Source of the DNA: Impatiens glandulifera
Lineage: Eukaryota; Streptophyta; Magnoliopsida; Ericales; Balsaminaceae
Reading direction: 5' to 3'
DNA: 64,000 nt
NCBI RefSeq assembly: GCF_907164915.1
Contig: NC_061864.1
Location: forward strand, 12,469,889 to 12,533,888
In this document: positions 50,500-63,690 of the stretch, piece after piece
How positions within the stretch are numbered: position 1 is the stretch's first letter
Layout of the letters: the number at the start of each line of letters is the position of its first letter
Made by a program: the position numbers and the translations under genes
The notes under the pieces: model-generated
What the model was told of the DNA's origin: nothing
The model's database searches: none
What the model saw: only the letters and a program-made list of their open reading frames with translations

Positions 50500-53400
50500 A
50501 GTTAGACTGACAAAAGTGGGTCCTATTGTTGTCAAGTGCAGGAACAGATGTGGGACATGCCAGAACCGTCCACATTAAAAGACTTTCGTGTGGGTCCTAT
50601 CCATAAATCCAACGATCCTGATTCAATTGAGACCGGCTTTCTTTGAATTGGAAAATATTAAAATAAATATTCTTGGAGCTCGTTTGATGTGGGTTTTTTA
50701 TGATTGTTTTGGATTTTAATCAGTTTTTTTTATAAATTATTATCATTCTAATATTTTTATTCTTTTTTTATAAAATTTAAATTTTAAATAACAAAAAATA
50801 TATTATAATTTAACAAATTAAACACCCAAATAATTTAATTTTTTTATCAAATAATATTATTTTAACAAAATCAAAAACACCCTCAAATAACTAATATGAA
50901 TAGAGGTAGATCTTGTAAAAAAAAAATTAGTATAGAATAAATCATATTAATAGGATACAAATAACATATAATTTTGACTATATACAGAAATTTTAGTACG
51001 ATATTATACCGTTTCATAACCAAAAAAAAATAATAATAATTTAAACTTCATTAGGTCTATTTTATAAAAATAAAATAAAATTATACATTTTACCGTGAAA
51101 TCAAGTTAGAGTTTTATATTTATTAAAATACATGTCTACTTTAATCTAATTCTTAAAATGAAAATTTAATTATTTATAATTTTATTAGTCATTATTTATT
51201 ATTTATAAATATTATATATTTTAATTTATAAATATTATTTGATATTTAGGTCAATAATCGTATACAAAAATTTTAAAATCTAATATTTTAATTCGATAAT
51301 TTCAGTATCAATATCATATCTTATAAAAAAAATTCGGTATACCGAAAATTTGATATTATTTTTAAATGCCGAAAATATTGATCATTTTTTCATAAATAAT
51401 CGTGGAAAAAGCCTTTGAATCAACGAAAATACAAAGCATTCTAAATAATTTTATTTGTACAAGTTATTTAATATTTAAAGTGTAAAAATATAAATATATA
51501 TATATTAATTAATAATTTAAATAAATGAGTGTTAATTAAATATTATAATATTTAAAAGTAATCTTAATAAATACAAAGCAATAAAGTTGACTGTGATTCA
51601 TATTATTTGGATTAGAGACAAAAATAAATTTTATTAATAATATAATTATTTTTCTAAGGCCTTGTTCGGTTGTGAGTTTTTTAAAAAATTAAGAGAGAAA
51701 AATTAGATAATTGGTGATGATTTTAAGAAAATAATTATTATTTTTTGATAAAAAGATTTAAAGGGTATTGATATTTATAAATAAAATAAAAAATAATAAT
51801 TTAAAATAGATGGTATTTTTTATTTTGGTTAATGATATGAGTGATGTGAATTGTGATTGGTGAAAAGTGATTGATTGAAAAATAAATTTTGTGTGAGTTT
51901 TTTAAATAACCCAAATAGAACCGAGCCTAAAAATACAAAGTTAAAATATGTATAAGAGTTCAAAATATATATGTTGACCATTATTATTAGTTGGCTAGAT
52001 CAATAATATTTTTATATTTTTGATTTGATTTAAGGATATTGTTTCCGAATATATATAGTATTATTATCATTTATTTTGTCTTTATTATTTTAAATATTAT
52101 AATGTTATTGAATGATTATTCAATATTTATACTAACATTTTTACAAGGAAAACATATATATGTATTTGCTAAAATTTTGCTTATTTTTTTTTTTTTAAAT
52201 CATGAGAGACATTACTAAAGGAAAATAAAATGAATAAAAAAATGGCAAGAATTGTCGCTATAAACATACCCAATGACATATATTTAGTAACTCAATGAAA
52301 CATTGAACTGAACTTGAAATTTATAATTAATTAACAAGTGAAAAGCCTAATTAGACTAATAATTAATGAATTAAGAAAAGATTATCTACAATTTAATTGA
52401 TTATATAGCTTGGGCATATAGGAATCCTGTTGGCTAAACATGATGTCTTTGATGGAGTTGACATATCACGTGGGATTCTCAAATTTATATTTTATTATTG
52501 GGCTACTTTGTTTTTTTTTTGTTGGTTGTTTAAAATACATTATTGTATATGTTTTTAGGTAAGCATATACATAGAAATTGAAATACTAATAAACCATAAC
52601 AAGTTTGTGGAGATAAAAGAATAAAAATAAAAACTCATAATACTATTGTGGTAGGTTTAGAGTTTGTTTCATTTTGGTTATTTGAGGATTTTTTGGGTTT
52701 TATTTAAAAATTTTGTTTGACAAAGAAAACAAAATTATTTGAATTTTTTAATTGATTTAATTATTAAAATGTTTTTTTTTATATTTAATAAAAATAAATT
52801 AAACATATATTAATATTTTGTTGATGAAATGAATTATTATATGATATTAAAATGTTAGTGACGTGATATTGAAATAATTAAAAAAATAAATTTAATAAAT
52901 TTAAAATAAAACTATATCAAACTAGATATTAGATATTAATGAGTCTTTGAATATTTGGTAAAAATTAACAGGTTAATAATAAAATAGATAATACAATTTA
53001 AAGTTCATAAATTTGATTGAGAAAAATTAATGAAATAATTAAGGATTTGTGTTTTTTATGTTTCTTCCAAGTCAGCTTTATTTTTATGTTTTCTTAAATG
53101 ATTTTGGGTTAGCAATAAGGTGATATATATAATCAAATTTGATAATCAGCAATAATAAAATAATTAGTATATATAATTATTAAAAAAAATCTCGAGGGAT
53201 AATTAATTTGATTCTGACTTCAAATTTTTTAAATGATAGTTTATAAATTTTATTGAGAGGAATAATAAGATAAGATAATTTAAAGCTTACAAGTCTTAGT
53301 GGGAAATATATTTAAATTTAATTAGAGTTTATGTTTTTGGTGATTTTTAGAGTTGATTAGTGTTTTGTTTGATTTAGTAATTTTGGATTAAACCATCAAA

Positions 53401-54313
53401 ATAACTCAAATAAAAATAAACATCAAATGTCAGGAAGCAAGTTATAAATCATGACACTGAGTGATTATGTTAATTTACTTTAAAAATAAAAATAAAGTGA
53501 TTTAAACATTAAATAGTAAGTTTGGATATATAATAAAAAATTATCAAAATTAAAATTGGTTGCATTATTATATGTTTAAACATAAAGTAAGTTCATGAAT
53601 GATTGATATATCTTCAAAGTTTATGTTTTTGTTTAAATATTTAGTTAAAATTTAAGATAGTCATTTAAATTAGGCCCTCTTTAAAACATGTGCTAATTTG
53701 GATAAAGTTGTGCAATTATAGTGTTCTACCAAAAAGTAAATAAAATTATAAAATAGACTCAAATGATTAAAGTGGTTACCATTTGTTAGCAAAAGAAATT
53801 AATTATTCCTTCTCTTCAATTAACAACTACTAGCAAAAATATTTAATCATATATTTAACAACTACTATTAAGAAGTTAATTATTCTTTCTCTTCAATTAA
53901 CAACTACTATTAAGATTAATACAGAAAGTGTCTCTATAATATTGTTGTCGTTGATATATTAGTTATTCTATTTTCTTTATTCAGTTTGCTTCATGAACTG
54001 TAATAGCTGTTTTTTTGTTATAAAGTTGTATATCCCAATATCATTCTTAGTTTTATTTCTTCATTTTTAATGATTTTGTTAACAATTAAAACTTTATTGT
54101 GTGTGTTTGCCCATCTAATTAAGTAGATGTAACAATCTTATTTGAAAATCATCTCATTTTTAAAATGTAGGTATAGAATGTGTGAAGTTTACCGTAAAAT
54201 GTCTCACATTTTGGGTCAGTGGACTATCTGGGTTAAATAGGTTAATATGTAGATCTGCTCTTGGTTAAAAGAAGGGAAATTAGTAAAGTTTAACATTGGA
54301 TGAATTATAATAT
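50500..54313. other. AT-rich intergenic DNA with MITE-like elements
   Basis: No gene recognised. About 50675-50895 begins GGAGCTCGTTTGATGTGGG and ends CAAATAACTAATATG, a further family member. A local duplication of about 70 bp lies at 53808-53910 (CTTCTCTTCAATTAACAACT twice). Confidence 0.5.
51658..51927. mobile_element. Tourist-like MITE, 270 bp, TAA target duplication
   Basis: Flanked by TAA at 51655-51657 and 51928-51930. Ends GGCCTTGTTCGGTTGTGAG and, reverse-complemented on the right, GGCTCGGTTCTATTTGGG. GTGAGTTTTTTAAAAA and GTGAGTTTTTTAAATAA occur near left and right. Ends of this kind with TAA duplications are typical of PIF/Harbinger-derived MITEs. Confidence 0.72.
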
Positions 54314-54712
54314 GAAATTCAATTCGAATCCGAAATACTAATTCTTATTTGATATTTCTGATTTGATTGAGATCGGATTGGATTGAGTGCGAATCGGATT
54401 ACATTCGAATTGGATTAGAATTATCTAAATTATCAAAACTATCTAAATAAAAATACATTTTTCAATTTTTTTTTCTTTAAATTATATTTTACTTCAATAT
54501 AATATATTATTTTGAAATTCAATTCGAATCCGAAATACTAATTCTTATTTGATATTTCTGATTTGATTGAGATCGGATTGGATTGAGTGCGAATCGGATT
54601 ACATTCGAATTGGATTAGAATTATCTAAATTATCAAAACTATCTAAATAAAAATACATTTTTCAATTTTTTTTCTTTAAATTATATTTTACTTCAATATA
54701 ATATATTATTTT
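54314..54712. repeat. Tandem duplication of a 200-bp unit
   Basis: The unit beginning GAAATTCAATTCGAATCCGA occurs at 54314-54513 and 54514-54712. By eye the copies differ only by a one-base change in a T-run, so the duplication is very recent. GAATCGGATT-type motifs place it in a hAT-like repeat that continues to about 56262. Confidence 0.9.
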
Positions 54713-55065
54713 ATTTATTTCTGCGTCGTTTAGTAAATAAGATTTTTTTTTCAGATTCAATTTATAAATAAACAAAATTAATTATAACATTAAAAATTTA
54801 ATACTGTTTTTTTTATAATTAAAACACTAAATAATAAAATAAATTAAGTAATTAGATTTTCTTAATCCAAGAGAGGAGCATTTAACGGATTAATCCGAAC
54901 CGAATCCGAATTACAAAATTGGATTAACTATTTCGGTTTGAATTAAATTCGAATTGAGTTTAATTTGAATTTAATTTGAATAATCCAATTAATTTAAAAT
55001 TATTGAATAATTTCACGTTGACATTTACAAATATATAAATATTTTTTAGTTTGTATTGTCCAAAC

Positions 55066-56124
55066 TAGGACGAATTTAAGAAGGGGCTGAGGTGGGCTTA
55101 AGCCATCCCTGAAGAAAAAAAAATCTTTTTTAAAAATTATTATATATATCAAATAAAATTAAAAATCTAATTCTTTCCAAATATATTAGTATATATATTT
55201 CAATTATTTTATATATATTATAATTCTTTCATAGTTTACTATTGATTTTAATTTTAGTTTATTCAATAACTCGTTTGCAAACAAACAACTTTTTTTTATA
55301 CTTCTCATATTTTTAGTTGGTATAATCATCAATTTAAGTATATATATATATATATAATTGATTTTATGTATGTTTGATTTAATGTAGAATTTTGAGAATT
55401 TATATTGTTAGTATTACTTTTTTTTCATTCTACTTTTTCATCATTGTACTCTAAATTTTTAACTGTTCGGTTAAATTTTTATTTTTATTTTTTAAAATAT
55501 TTTTTCGTTCTTAAACAATGTTTGATAAAATATTCAATCTTAAAAATTGTGTATAGGTATATAAAAAAAGAGATCGTCAAACTAGTAAAAATTCTCCATC
55601 TGCGGTATTTACAATCCAAAATCAATCTAGTAAAAGTTTTCAAATTTTCTGTTTTAACAACGGACATAATTCATTTTGTTTTAACATTACATGTTTCTAC
55701 CACTACTATTGAGTGATCGTCTGGTTTTAACATTACCTAGAGTTCTTCACGTAAATCAATCATTTGTCTTTGGGGATCCGACATTAATCCCCTCATACCT
55801 ACTAATTGATGTATCTGAGATGCGTTTTCTCTAGCTCCCTTTTTACTATTACTACTGAGCGATCATTATTAACAATGAATAAGGTGAAGATGGGACTTCA
55901 CAATAAAATGGAAGATGATTTTCTTGTCGACTTCTTAACACTTTATATTGAACGAGATTTAGCTAAAATATAAATGTAGATTCTATTATAAATGAGTTTT
56001 ATGTTGTAAAATCTCGTAAAGCTTAACTTATTTAAACATTATAATATTTTTCATATATATATTTATACAGTTTAGTACATTAAATTCAAACCCACCCAAA
56101 GTCAAAATCCTGGGTCCGTCCCTG
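55066..56124. mobile_element. Nested hAT-like non-autonomous element
   Basis: 8-bp flanks GTCCAAAC (55058-55065) and GTTCAAAC (56125-56132) differ at one base. Left end TAGGACGAATTTAAGAAGGG; right end, reverse-complemented, CAGGGACGGACCCAGGATTT. Such GGACGGA(C/T)CCAGG ends are common in plant hAT-like repeats. Sequence on both sides (GAATCCGAATTAC before, AATCCAATTCATATCCGATAC after) belongs to another GAATCCG-rich repeat, so this element is nested in it. No transposase was recognised. Confidence 0.65.
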
Positions 56125-59100
56125 GTTCAAACCATATTTAATCCAATTCATATCCGATACATATTAATTAGTAAAATGGTTTGAGTACGGATCTGATAAA
56201 TTTAGTTTAAATTTAATACAAATCGGACAAAACGGATTGATTTTATCCATTTGTTTACCCTAAATATTAAAAAAATATATATATGTTATTAGAAAGATGT
56301 ATATTCTTTGATCAAATCATATCCATACGTTGATATATGATTGAGAATGAGATTCATTCATAGTATTTCCCACAAGTTTGAAGTAATTGTCAATTTGTTA
56401 TGTCCCTTTCTTTCTTATTTTCCTAACAAAATTAATTGTGATGCATACTAAGAAGGTAACTGTCGCTTTTTTGGTGTGAATTGACATAGATATTTTTTAA
56501 AGTTGTGGGGAAGAGATTTGTGGCTTGAGGTTAGAAAATTGAATATTTTAATATAAGTTTTCATTTAAAAGCTTCTCAAAACAAGTTAAAAAGTTTTTGT
56601 TGAGTCATGATTAGTTGTGGTCCTCTGATGGAGATGGACTAATCAAGCCATTTTTAAAATTATACATTTTGTATAAAATATTTATGCCCCCAAACAATAA
56701 GCATTTGATCATTATTTCATTAACTTTATTTATGAATAAATATTACTTTTCTCTTTCTGCTCATTCTCAGCAACTAATTCACTGTAAAAAAAAACGAATA
56801 TTGTTTTCTTTTATTTACAGAAACCCATGATAAAATAAAATATTGTAAAAAATCATCCTTATTTATACACGTGCAGCACCGGCCTCTTATTTGGGGTATC
56901 TAGGCAATAATTTGTTGGTACCCCTACAAAATAATACATTTGTTATATGATCAAATTAATATATAAAATAAATTAAAAAGTTTAAATATGAAACTACACA
57001 ATAAAATTATTTATAAAATAAATTACACCTCACTTTAAAAATAGAAAAAATGAATTGTTTTATGCTTAAAGAATATAAAGAGAAAAAAAATTAAATGAAA
57101 CGTCCAAATAATTAGAAAAGGGAGAGAAGAACAAAAACAATTTCCTATTTAATAATAATAATAATAAGGTTTCACTCGTGTATATATATATATATATAAC
57201 AATAATAATGTTTAATGTTAAAATATTAGAATTTATTGGATTAAAACAGTGATTAATTTAGATATATATATATATATATATTTATGATAATAAATTGATA
57301 TTTAGTATTAATAGAGTTTCTTAATTATTATAAAATAGGGTTAGTGGGTTATAGATTAAATTTCAAAATAAATTAAATAACTTAATTCTTTAAACATTAA
57401 GTCAGCCTAGTTTCTTAGGTGCCCAATAGTGGTGGTCACTCCTATAAGTACGCTTAGTTTGTCTTACCATTTAGCCGATCATGTGCATTTAATAGCTAGC
57501 TACAATCATTGATTTTTAAGTTAAGTTATTAAATGAAAATCAAAACATCATTCTTACCTAGACAATTATATTATTTTAGAATATTTAATACTTATATAAT
57601 AACATTAATTGATGAATTTTTCTTTTTGACATCATGGTATTGGTTGAGAAAATAAATTAAAAATAAAAAAATAAGAGAAAAGAAAGTAATAGAATTTTTA
57701 TTTTATTTTTTCAATTAATCACATTGTCACATCATCTTCTTTCACGTCTAGTTTCCAAATTTACTTTCCCTATATTTATAAATAACACTAACTATTTATT
57801 TTTGTATTTTATTAGGTGAATTATTATTATTATTATTATATATTAACTTTAAGTAATTCTAATTAGTTTTTGACGAATAAATCAAAATATCAACAAAACA
57901 AAACTCAACTTAAGATTTTTTTCATAATAATGTCAATGCTTTTGGTTGATAGAAAATTTCAGTTTACAAATCAACCAAACTGAATTGTTTATAACTTTAT
58001 CTTAAAATATACATAAATAGTTCAATTATTGTTTCAGAAGTATTTTATTTCTCTGACTTATAACTCCTTATTTCTTTAAACTTTTTATTATTATTATTAA
58101 TTACTTAAATATATAGGATTCATCGTTATCATATTCACACTCATTCCTCTAAATTTGCTTGTTCTTATTTTTTGGTCTTTACATTTTTATTTTGTCTCAA
58201 AAATATTGTTGAATAAAAAAATAGATTATTTGAGATTTTAGTTAGTTTAATTATTAAAATGACTTTTTAAATTTAATAAAAATAAAATAATAATATTTTA
58301 GTTGATAAAATTAGTAATTTGATAGTTAAAATAATAGTATAAAATAATTATTTTTTAAAAACTATAAAAAAATTCCTAAAAAACAGTCTATCAAACATGC
58401 TCTAATTGTATCTTTATTAATCATTCATTTTTAGATGTTTTTATACCTAAGTTATAAAAAAAAAATCAAAATTTATTTGTTGTCCAAATTATAATTCTAA
58501 CTATTTGAAACTAGTCTGATATCATTTTAAACATGTTTAAGTCAGCTGCAATCAGTTTCTAACTCTTCTTTTATCACTTATCTCAAATAATTATTTTAAT
58601 ATTTTAATTAATAAAATAATTAATTTAATAGTTAAAATGAAACATATATTATAAATATATAATATATATTTATGAGGGTAAAAATTAGTTTATTTAAAAT
58701 TCTTTAGCATTCAAATTGTGACATCTTGAAGAGAATCTAACACATTAGTAGTATTCTGATTTTCGGATTATTATTAATTAATATTAAACTCTTCAAATCT
58801 AATGTAAAAATTATCTTTAAAATATTATTTATCTTTATTGTAGCATTTAGTTATAATCAAATGTTATATTTTTAATTAAACAATTTTTTTTTAAATATAA
58901 ATAATATAAAATTAATATACATATCAACAACAACTAATAAATTAAAAATTAATTTTAATTAAACTTATATATAATCAATGTAACTAAAAATAAGTGCATA
59001 AATTATTTATCGGTTGGCAAACTCAGAAATAGGCTAATAGCTGGAAATAGAGATAGGCATTATCAAATGGCCCAATATGTAAATTTCTGACATTTCATTT

Positions 59101-59960
59101 TCATAGATAATTTATTAGAGATGATCTTTATCTTTAATCTGAATAATATACATATATATTGATTTTTATTTTATACTAAAATAATTAAATAAAAATATAT
59201 ATTGTAAAAAAAAACATTTTACAATAAAATATGATGGTAGCCAGCTATTTTAGAATTGGAAGGTGTTCAGACAGTCTAGCTGTTTTATAATTGAAAGATT
59301 TTTCAAATTTGACCTGCTCCGAAAATAATGAGAGTTGAGGTAGATATCAAACAACTAAATAAAAAAATTATATAAAAACCAGTAAACAAACATTATTTTA
59401 GCATTTTTTTAAAATTAGAGAAAAAAAAATATAATTAAGTAATATCAGAAATAGTCCGCCACAAATGTCGAAATTTATTCATTAATAAATTTGTTTAGAT
59501 ATAATATTTCCATTACATAATTATATTTAATAAATTTATAAATTTTCAGTTAAGATCGTATATTCGAGTCCTTCGGGCGACAAGTTCTGCGTCTACTTAA
59601 TGATTAAGTGTATTTGCGGGTTCTATGCTTAATTCGTTGTCACATTTATTCCCTCTTTTAGCCTAACAATAACAAGAGATGAATATATCTGATCTCCTTG
59701 AAGTCCTAAGTTTGGTAGGCGAAAAATTTTGTGTGCTTTGTTAAATGGTTAAGTGTGTTTATTTGGTTATATGTTTAACCCGCGGAAATTAATCGTATCC
59801 ATAAAAGAATTGAAACCGAACATTATAAAAAAAAAAAATCCAGTGTACAGCTCCATCATCTTTATTCCTTAATCAACATATAGTAATGTACACATAAAAA
59901 TATATCCTCACCAACCAGTATACATGATACATGCTTCCCTTGTTTAAGAACATTAGTTGT
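56125..59960. other. AT-rich intergenic DNA
   Basis: No gene recognised. The outer GAATCCG-type repeat appears to end near 56262 (TTTGTTTACCCTA). At about 59555-59790 two related segments share AAGTCCTAAG/GAGTCCTTCG, GCGACAAGTTCTGCGTC/GGCGAAAAATTTTGTGTG and ATGGTTAAGTGTGTTTA/ATGATTAAGTGTATTTG; the first also holds a B-box-like ATTCGAGTCC. Confidence 0.45.
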
Positions 59961-59969
59961 CACGAGCTC

Positions 59970-59978
59970 TATATATAT
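59970..59978 (+). promoter_or_regulatory. TATA-like element of the lipase gene
   Basis: TATATATAT about 53-61 bp upstream of the ATG at 60031. TA-rich sequence is common here, so the assignment is tentative. Confidence 0.4.
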
Positions 59979-60030
59979 TTATAATTAATTTCAATTTCAA
60001 CCAATCTTCATTATCAAATTTCCAGGATTA

Positions 60031-62589
60031 ATGGCCGCGGCTTCCTCTTCTACAATTCTCGTTTCCCTCCGATCAAGCTTAATTTCAAATCCAAACCCTA
60101 AACCAGATCCATCATTCTCTTTACCATTTCCAACTTGTCAAAAACCCTTACCAAATCGATTATCAACCTCCCGTCGCCGCGTCTCGCCGGAGGATAACAG
60201 ATCAAGCCCATCCCTCTTACCATACACTCAAACAGACGCCGCCGCCGCCGACGATTCGCCACAACTCATCGCCGACTGTTGGCGTCAATTAAACGGAGAA
60301 GACGATTGGGAAGGACTAATCGACCCGTTCCACCCGCTTCTACGATCCGAGTTAATCCGCTACGGCGAGATGGCTCAATCCTGTTACGACGCCTTCGATT
60401 TCAATCCATTCTCCAAATACTGCGGTAGCTGCCGATTCAGTCGCCGCGATTTCTTTTCCCGGCTATCCTTTTCATCGCCTCAGATCGGTTACACTGTTTC
60501 ACGTTATCTCTACGCAACCTCGAATATTAATCTCCCCAATTTCTTCAAGAAATCGCGATGGCCTAGGGTTTGGAGTAAGAACGCGAACTGGATTGGATAC
60601 GTTGCGGTTTCCGACGACGATACTACCCGCCGGCTCGGGCGTCGCGACATTGCGGTTTCGTGGCGAGGAACCGTAACCCGACTTGAATGGATATCGGATC
60701 TTATGGACTTTTTACGACCGGTTTCTCAGGATAAAATACCCTGCCCCGACTTGTCCGTTAAGGCTGAATCGGGTTTTCTTGATTTGTACACGGATAAAGA
60801 CGAGAATTGCCAGTTCTGCAAATTATCGGCCAGAGACCAAATCTTATCAGAGGTAAATTAAATAGAACTCAATTATTTTTTTTTATAATTTTTTAATTAA
60901 TTTTAAAATATCCAACTACCTAACCCCAGAACTAATTTTAAATCAACATGTGTTGAAATGAAATTTCAAATCAATATTAAAAAATATCAATTAAAATAAA
61001 CTAGGATTATGTCATTTTCGATGATGCAAATGTTAATTACAAAATAAAGAATTATTAGATGCTTATTTGTTGGTAGATCATGGTTTGATGCAATGTTATT
61101 TTATATTAAACTAACCACCTCAAATATAAAACATTAACAAAAACTTTAACTACTAGTCAACTATATTTATGATCAATATATATATATATATTAAATAAAA
61201 ATATCTCTATATTTATAATCATGAGCTAGTTTGATGTAGGGTTTTTTTGAGATTTTTTTTTTTTTTAGAGATGTTATATAGTTTTTATAAATTCTTTCTA
61301 TGTCACGTTACAATTATTCTAACTATGGAGTCACTAATTTAATCAAATGGAATATTAAAATATCCTTACTTTATATTAAAATAAATACATTATAGGAATT
61401 TAATAAATTAAAACTTAAATAACTTAATTTTTCATTAAATAATTTTTTTTAATAAAATCCTAAAAAATCTAAAATAACTAATATGGAACAAGCCATATTT
61501 ATTGAACATATATAACTTTTAATAGTTATATAACAAGTAACAAGTGTTACCATGCATACTTCAAATAGTTGAAAAATATATATAATTTTTTTTTTATATG
61601 GTACAAAATGTAAAAACTCAAACTCATTGCTAAGTTATGCACTGAACTATAAATCTCCATTAAATGTAGAAAATTAGTATTATCACTCATTTTAACAATG
61701 GCTTAATAATATAATAAAATATTAATTTTAAAATATTAAATATAAAGAATAATCATTTTTAACCTCAATAACATCAAATAATTCATTTTCTTTAAAAATA
61801 AAATCATATTATTAAACAATCAGTTTCTCAAATCTTCTTCACTCTTTCAAACCTTGTTTTGAACTAGCTAGATAAAAAAACTCATAAACCAATATCCAAA
61901 CGAGGAGCTAAGCATAACGATCACCGGGCACAGCCTGGGCAGCGCGTTAGCAATATTAAGTGCTTATGACATTGCGGAAACGGGCGTAAACCTGACACTA
62001 GACGGGCGTGTTATACCCGTTTGCGTGTTTTCCTTTGCGGGTCCTCGGGTGGGCAACATTGCTTTCAAAGAGCGGGCAGAGTGGCTCGGGGTAAAAGTGT
62101 TGAGAGTGGTTAATGTTCACGATGTGGTGCCTAAGGCACCCGGGGTAGTCTTCAATGAGGGAACCCCACTTGTAATTATGAAGGCTGCATGTGGACTTCC
62201 GTGGAGTTACTCTCATGTAGGCGTAAAACTTGTGTTAGACCATAGTAAATCTCCTTTCTTGAAGCACGATGCGGATCTGGCTTCGGCCCATAACTTGGAA
62301 GTCCATCTCCATTTGTTAGCCGGGTAAAAAGATAGTTTCATAGGTTAAAGTTTGTATTAAGAGAATAAAGGTTTAAAGTTCGATTTTCGTGGTGTATTAT
62401 AGGTACCATGGGAAGGGAAAGAAATTTGAACTTGCGATTGAGCGTGATCGAGCACTTGTGAACAAGTCATCTGATTTTCTAAAGGATGAGTATATGATCC
62501 CACCTTATTGGTGGCAGGAGCAACATAAGGGCATGATCATGAGCGAGCATGGCTGTTGGATGCAACCTGATCGACCGGTCCTTGAATGA
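60031..62589 (+). CDS. Class-3 lipase, phospholipase A1-I type, chloroplast
   Basis: Three exons (60031-60852, 61872-62323, 62403-62589) join in frame to about 486 residues. The exon 2 start after GCTAG was chosen because it gives IKKLINQYPNEELSITITGH, the expected run-up to the nucleophile. The first 60 residues or so are Ser/Pro/Arg-rich (plastid transit peptide). Motifs: IADCWRQLNGEDDWEGLIDP and RYGEMAQSCYDAFDF (class-I signature), WIGYVAVS, VSWRGT, GHSLGS with Ser295, Asp358 in VNVHDVVPK and His414 in AHNLEVHLHL, completing the triad. The C-terminus (KDEYMIPPYWWQEQHKGM, then QPDRP) is typical of the PLA1-I gamma group related to DAD1, which releases acyl chains at sn-1 of plastid lipids. 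One subtype cannot be fixed by eye. Exon 1 is clearly richer in GC than its surroundings. Intron 1 carries a MITE-like insertion. Confidence 0.94.
61226..61495. mobile_element. MITE-like insertion in lipase intron 1
   Basis: Starts GAGCTAGTTTGATGTAGGG and ends CTAATATGGAACAAGCC; the inside is AT-rich with poly-T. It resembles the 50675-50895 element and the wider GTTTGATGT family. Confidence 0.5.
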
Positions 62590-63118
62590 CTAGGATATGC
62601 AAATTTATAATATGGTTTGGTGTAATAATATTTTATTTGGATTTTAGATTATTCTTAACAAATATTGTAAATGCATGAGTTTGTAGTTTGATTTACTTTT
62701 AAAATGTAAAACAACTACTGGATTTTTTTACCAAGAAAATTAAATTTAAAGTGTTTTATTGAAGTTTTGAAATGATATAATATGAACCAAGCATTCATTG
62801 AAAAAATAAATAGATGCAAGTGTAATGATGGTGACAAAGTTTGATTGGGGATGTTATTGGATGGTTTAATTTAATTGATTTAAGTTTTAGAGCATGTTTG
62901 ATTTGGGTATTATTTCAGAATTTTACTTAATTTTAAAAAAATATAATTATCACATCATCATTAAAATAATAAATGATTTTGAGTAGATAATATTTTTTTT
63001 TTGTTAATGAATCGAGTGATGTGATATTTGATTTTGTTTGAGTTATTTAAATTTTGAATAACTCAAACCGAACAAGACGATAGATTTAAGTTACAATTAT
63101 GTGAGCTCAATTCACAAA

Positions 63119-63157
<39 letters not shown>

Positions 63158-63365
63158 ATAAAGTTATTTTTTCTTCTTAATTTTATAATTTATTCAATAT
63201 AATTCATTATTTTTTTAAAATATACATTTATATTAAAATGATAAAATTCATTTAAACACATCAAACAACCTGACAGGAAAATAAATATAAAAGAAATAAA
63301 ATAAAAAGTGTAACTCAATAAGTTATCGAGTTTATAAATCATCTAAAAAAATAATTAACTCCCCG
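62590..63365. other. 3' flank of the lipase gene with a MITE-like repeat
   Basis: About 62890-63075 starts GAGCATGTTTGATTTGGG and ends AACTCAAACCGAACAAG, another family member. A (TA)n tract is at 63123-63151. No gene. Confidence 0.45.
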
Positions 63366-63690
63366 AACTCTACTGATTCTCCGAAACGAATCTTAGAAAA
63401 CGTCGTAATAAGAGCATTATGAATGATACGAATCGGACGACTACGATCATTGAAAGTTCGATGATTTATCTCAAACCAAATAGTTTATCAAAAAATATTT
63501 GGGATGGTAACCCAAATATGTATGTCTGTCATATCAGTCGCACCAATCCAAGTTTCTCAGCAACTACCCAAAGACTCAGACATCACCCAATAAATTACGA
63601 TAATACTCCATAAAAAACACCATCGACAATATAAAAATAAGTGAGTTGCCGATTCAATATACTCGCTTTGAATAAGCGTTTCATCAAAAA
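63366..63690 (-). pseudogene. Degenerate LINE ORF2 C-terminus (zf-RVT-like)
   Basis: Minus-strand translation gives DETLIQSEYIESATHLFLYC, then pieces such as IHIWVTIPNIF and TIWFEINHRTFNDRSRP. These follow the order of the zinc-binding region after the reverse transcriptase in plant LINEs (E..THLFL.C ... W..P ... IW.ERN.R.F). Several stops and frame changes break it. The polymerase domain is not in the window. Confidence 0.5.

Noticed and set aside
55405..55716. 103-residue ORF in the nested element
   Set aside because: Hydrophobic AT-driven composition with no transposase motif and no conserved domain that I can recognise.
61872..62323. Suspected missing exon in the lipase gene (frame gap before GHSLG)
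   Set aside because: Starting exon 2 at 61872 supplies IKKLINQYPNEELSIT and closes the gap in frame, so the gene is complete.
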